Shown here: positions 6,089 through 7,463 of the stretch, in pieces
Numbering within the stretch: position 1 is the first letter of the stretch
Layout of the letters: every line of letters starts with the position of its first letter
DNA from: an uncultured Oscillospiraceae bacterium
Lineage (GTDB): Bacteria; Bacillota; Clostridia; Oscillospirales; Oscillospiraceae
Length of the DNA stretch: 7,463 nucleotides
Reading direction: 5' to 3'
Assembly (NCBI GenBank): GCA_910585265.1
Contig: CAJUCA010000091.1
Span: forward strand, 1-7,463
Position numbers and translations under genes: made by a program
Notes under the pieces: model-generated
The model's input: only the letters and a program-made list of their open reading frames with translations
The model's database searches: none
What the model was told of the DNA's origin: nothing

Positions 6089-6302
6089 AGAAAAAGTGCA
6101 GTACAGAGAGAGGCGCACCACGCAAAATCTGCGCCGCAGTAAACAAGGAAGGAACTCACTGGGTCAAAACCATCCGCGTTAAAAATGCCGTTGTGAGAGG
6201 CTGCGATGAGAGGTTGCGGATTGCACCGCTGTCTACAAAGAGAAGGGCCGTCAGCCCAAGCGAAAAATATATGTCTGAATTGATAATTCTCGCCCATTGA
6301 GG
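6089..6302. other. No convincing gene
   Basis: One plus-strand frame stays open to 6300 (WVKTIRVKNAVVRG... near 6159-6200), but it begins inside the hairpin cluster, has no suitable ribosome binding site and no known domain. The segment contains the second copy of AGGTTGCGGATT (6211-6222). Confidence 0.4.
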
Positions 6303-6331
6303 TGGATATTCCCGCCGGAGTGTGGTATGGT
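6303..6331 (+). promoter_or_regulatory. Promoter for the DUF6809-integrase genes
   Basis: A -35-like TGGATA (6303-6308) is followed after 17 nt by TATGGT (6326-6331), with TG at 6323-6324 making an extended -10. The predicted start is near 6338, just before the AGGAGG at 6344-6349, leaving a very short leader. Each box matches the consensus at four of six bases. Confidence 0.45.
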
Positions 6332-6357
6332 GTGTCGCTACAAAGGAGGGATGCACT

Positions 6358-6660
6358 ATGTACGACTACATGAGGGCACTGGAGGAGCGGTTCAACTCCA
6401 AGCCAAGCTATGAGCAGCGACAGCAGCTCATAGCCATGCGCCAGAAAGTTTCCGCCCTGCTGGATAAGCAAGGGAAAAAGGGGCTCCTCCGATTAGTAGA
6501 TGCCCACACCCTGGCAAAGGAGGAAATGGCACTGACCAGTTTCATCGCAGGCTTCCGTCTGGCCTGGGGAATCGTAACGGAACTCAGTACCGACAGCAGC
6601 TATTTCTGTGAGCAGGAACAGGCCGCCCGTTTCCGGGAAGGAGTTGATCCAGACGGCTAA
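6358..6660 (+). CDS. DUF6809-like small helical protein
   Basis: This is a 100-residue protein starting MYDYMRALEERFNSKPSYEQR. ATG 6358 is chosen because AGGAGG (6344-6349) lies 8 nt upstream; ATG 6351 is out of frame and too close. Recurring features of the family are visible: an N-terminal E..F.S.P....R helix, a central LLRLVDAHTLAKEEMALTSF and FIAGFRLAWGI at residues 63-73. It has no signal peptide, membrane segment or catalytic motif, so it is probably a cytoplasmic helical protein. Function is unknown; as I recall, such genes often sit just ahead of integrase genes in clostridial mobile elements, which would suggest a role in element control rather than cargo. The stop codon lies inside the integrase frame (overlap about 8-17 nt depending on the integrase start), so the two are probably co-translated. 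Confidence 0.75.
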   Translation: MYDYMRALEERFNSKPSYEQRQQLIAMRQKVSALLDKQGKKGLLRLVDAHTLAKEEMALTSFIAGFRLAWGIVTELSTDSSYFCEQEQAARFREGVDPDG

Positions 6661-7463
6661 GAAGCGTGCCAACGGCGAGGGCAACATTCGTAAACGCAAG
6701 GACGGCCGCTGGGAGGGCCGATACACAGCGGGCCACGATCCAGAAACGGGAAAGGCCATCTACAAAAACGTCCTGGCAAAAACCCAGAAGGAATGCAAAG
6801 AAAAACTGGCTGCGGCACTGGAGCTGGCGGGAAAAATTGGTGCCAGTAAAGCAGGCCAATTCACAGTAGGCCAGTGGGCGGAAACCTGGTTCGAGAACTA
6901 CGCCCAGCCCTCTATCCGGGAAACCACCGCCGCCTACTACAAGAACTACATCGACAAGCACATCGTGCCCAACATCGGAAAAATCAAGCTCAACAAGCTG
7001 GCGACACTGGATATCCAGAAATTCTACAACAAAGCCAAAACCAAGGGCCGGGTCAAACGTTACGAGGGCATGAAAGACCTGAGCCTCAGCAACAAAACCA
7101 TCCGCGGCCTTCACGCCATGCTCCGCCAGTGCCTCGACCAAGCAGTGCAGGAGCGGCTGATCCCCTACAACCCCGCCGCAGGGTGTAAGCTCCCGTCGAA
7201 GGAGAAAAAGGAGATACACACCCTCCCAGCAGACAAAATCAGTGCCTACCTCGCTGTGGCAGAGGAACACGGCGTTCTTCCCATGTTTTACCTGGAGCTG
7301 ACCACAGGCATCCGGCGGGGTGAACTGGTAGCCCTCCTCTGGACTGACTTGGATGTGGAGAATCAGACCCTAACTATCTCCAAATCCGCCGGACGCATCA
7401 ACGGCGAGGTAAGAAGCTGTATTCATAAGCGCTTGAGTAAGGTATGGAAATGGGAGATTTTAA
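6644..7463 (+). CDS. Tyrosine recombinase (integrase), incomplete and apparently interrupted
   Basis: This is the integrase expected to insert and excise the element at tRNA-Pro. The parts visible from TTG 6644 are: an N-terminal arm-binding domain (KKRANGEGNIRKRKDGRWEGRY, about 6-27), a core-binding helical domain (FTVGQWAETWF to NPAAGCKLP, about 73-185), and the start of the catalytic domain with TGIRRGEL, where Arg224 is the first catalytic residue. The family match continues to GRINGE (residue 255) and then ends. The expected PKTxxSxR strand is replaced by VRSCIHKRLSKVWKWE, and the frame runs off the window still open. The Lys, HxxR, His/Trp and Tyr catalytic residues are therefore not visible. 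The start is awkward: AAGGAG (6638-6643) abuts TTG 6644, whereas 9 nt further, where ATG would be expected, the codon is ACG (6653). GTG 6608 is another in-frame option. Confidence 0.85.
   Translation, partial: MIQTAKKRANGEGNIRKRKDGRWEGRYTAGHDPETGKAIYKNVLAKTQKECKEKLAAALELAGKIGASKAGQFTVGQWAETWFENYAQPSIRETTAAYYKNYIDKHIVPNIGKIKLNKLATLDIQKFYNKAKTKGRVKRYEGMKDLSLSNKTIRGLHAMLRQCLDQAVQERLIPYNPAAGCKLPSKEKKEIHTLPADKISAYLAVAEEHGVLPMFYLELTTGIRRGELVALLWTDLDVENQTLTISKSAGRINGEVRSCIHKRLSKVWKWEIL
7409..7463. mobile_element. Possible insertion edge inside the integrase gene
   Basis: From about 7409 the sequence no longer encodes integrase-like residues, and 19 of the last 53 bases are G or C (36%), against clearly higher G+C just upstream. 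The first bases at the break are GTAAGAAGC. Insertion sequences of the IS66 family commonly begin GTAA, but only 55 nt are visible, so no family is assigned. A recombination junction or assembly join is equally possible. Confidence 0.3.

Overview
The window looks like accessory DNA from a fairly GC-rich Clostridia species, probably a gut Oscillospirales relative. This is inferred from strong AGGAGG-type ribosome binding sites, large serine recombinases with DUF4368 tails, an M56/BlaI signalling pair and a DUF6809 gene in front of a tyrosine integrase. No taxonomic marker gene is present.

Layout. (1) 1-1474: the end of one large serine recombinase, then a second one whose reading frame is open but whose catalytic domain has been removed in frame, just after the active-site motif YARLS. 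(2) 1495-1648: a hairpin after the recombinase, then on the minus strand a strong terminator and the 3' 45 nt of a tRNA-Pro gene. The 5' half of the tRNA is absent, so this is best read as the distal attachment site of an integrative element whose body lies to the right. (3) 1649-2003: no convincing gene. (4) 2004-5321: a minus-strand operon with a BlaI/MecI-type repressor and a 937-residue M56 (BlaR1-like) membrane metalloprotease. Its roughly 610-residue outer part is not a penicillin-binding domain. The operon has a near-consensus promoter, two matching 18-bp dyads as likely operators, and its own terminator. (5) 5322-6302: about 1 kb without a convincing gene but rich in inverted repeats, including one strong terminator and an oriT-like palindrome. 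(6) 6303-7463: promoter, a small DUF6809 gene, and an overlapping tyrosine integrase that is incomplete at the window end and stops resembling its family at about 7409, where base composition also drops.

How it fits together. The simplest reading is an integrative or mobilizable element in a tRNA-Pro gene, next to the remains of a serine-recombinase element. The integrase points away from the tRNA remnant, so an intact tRNA-Pro would be expected beyond the right edge. The only recognisable cargo is the BlaI-M56 pair. It should sense an extracellular signal through the unusual ectodomain, activate the cytoplasmic HEETH protease, and relieve BlaI repression of its own operon and possibly of genes elsewhere. 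No beta-lactamase or other obvious output gene is in the window.
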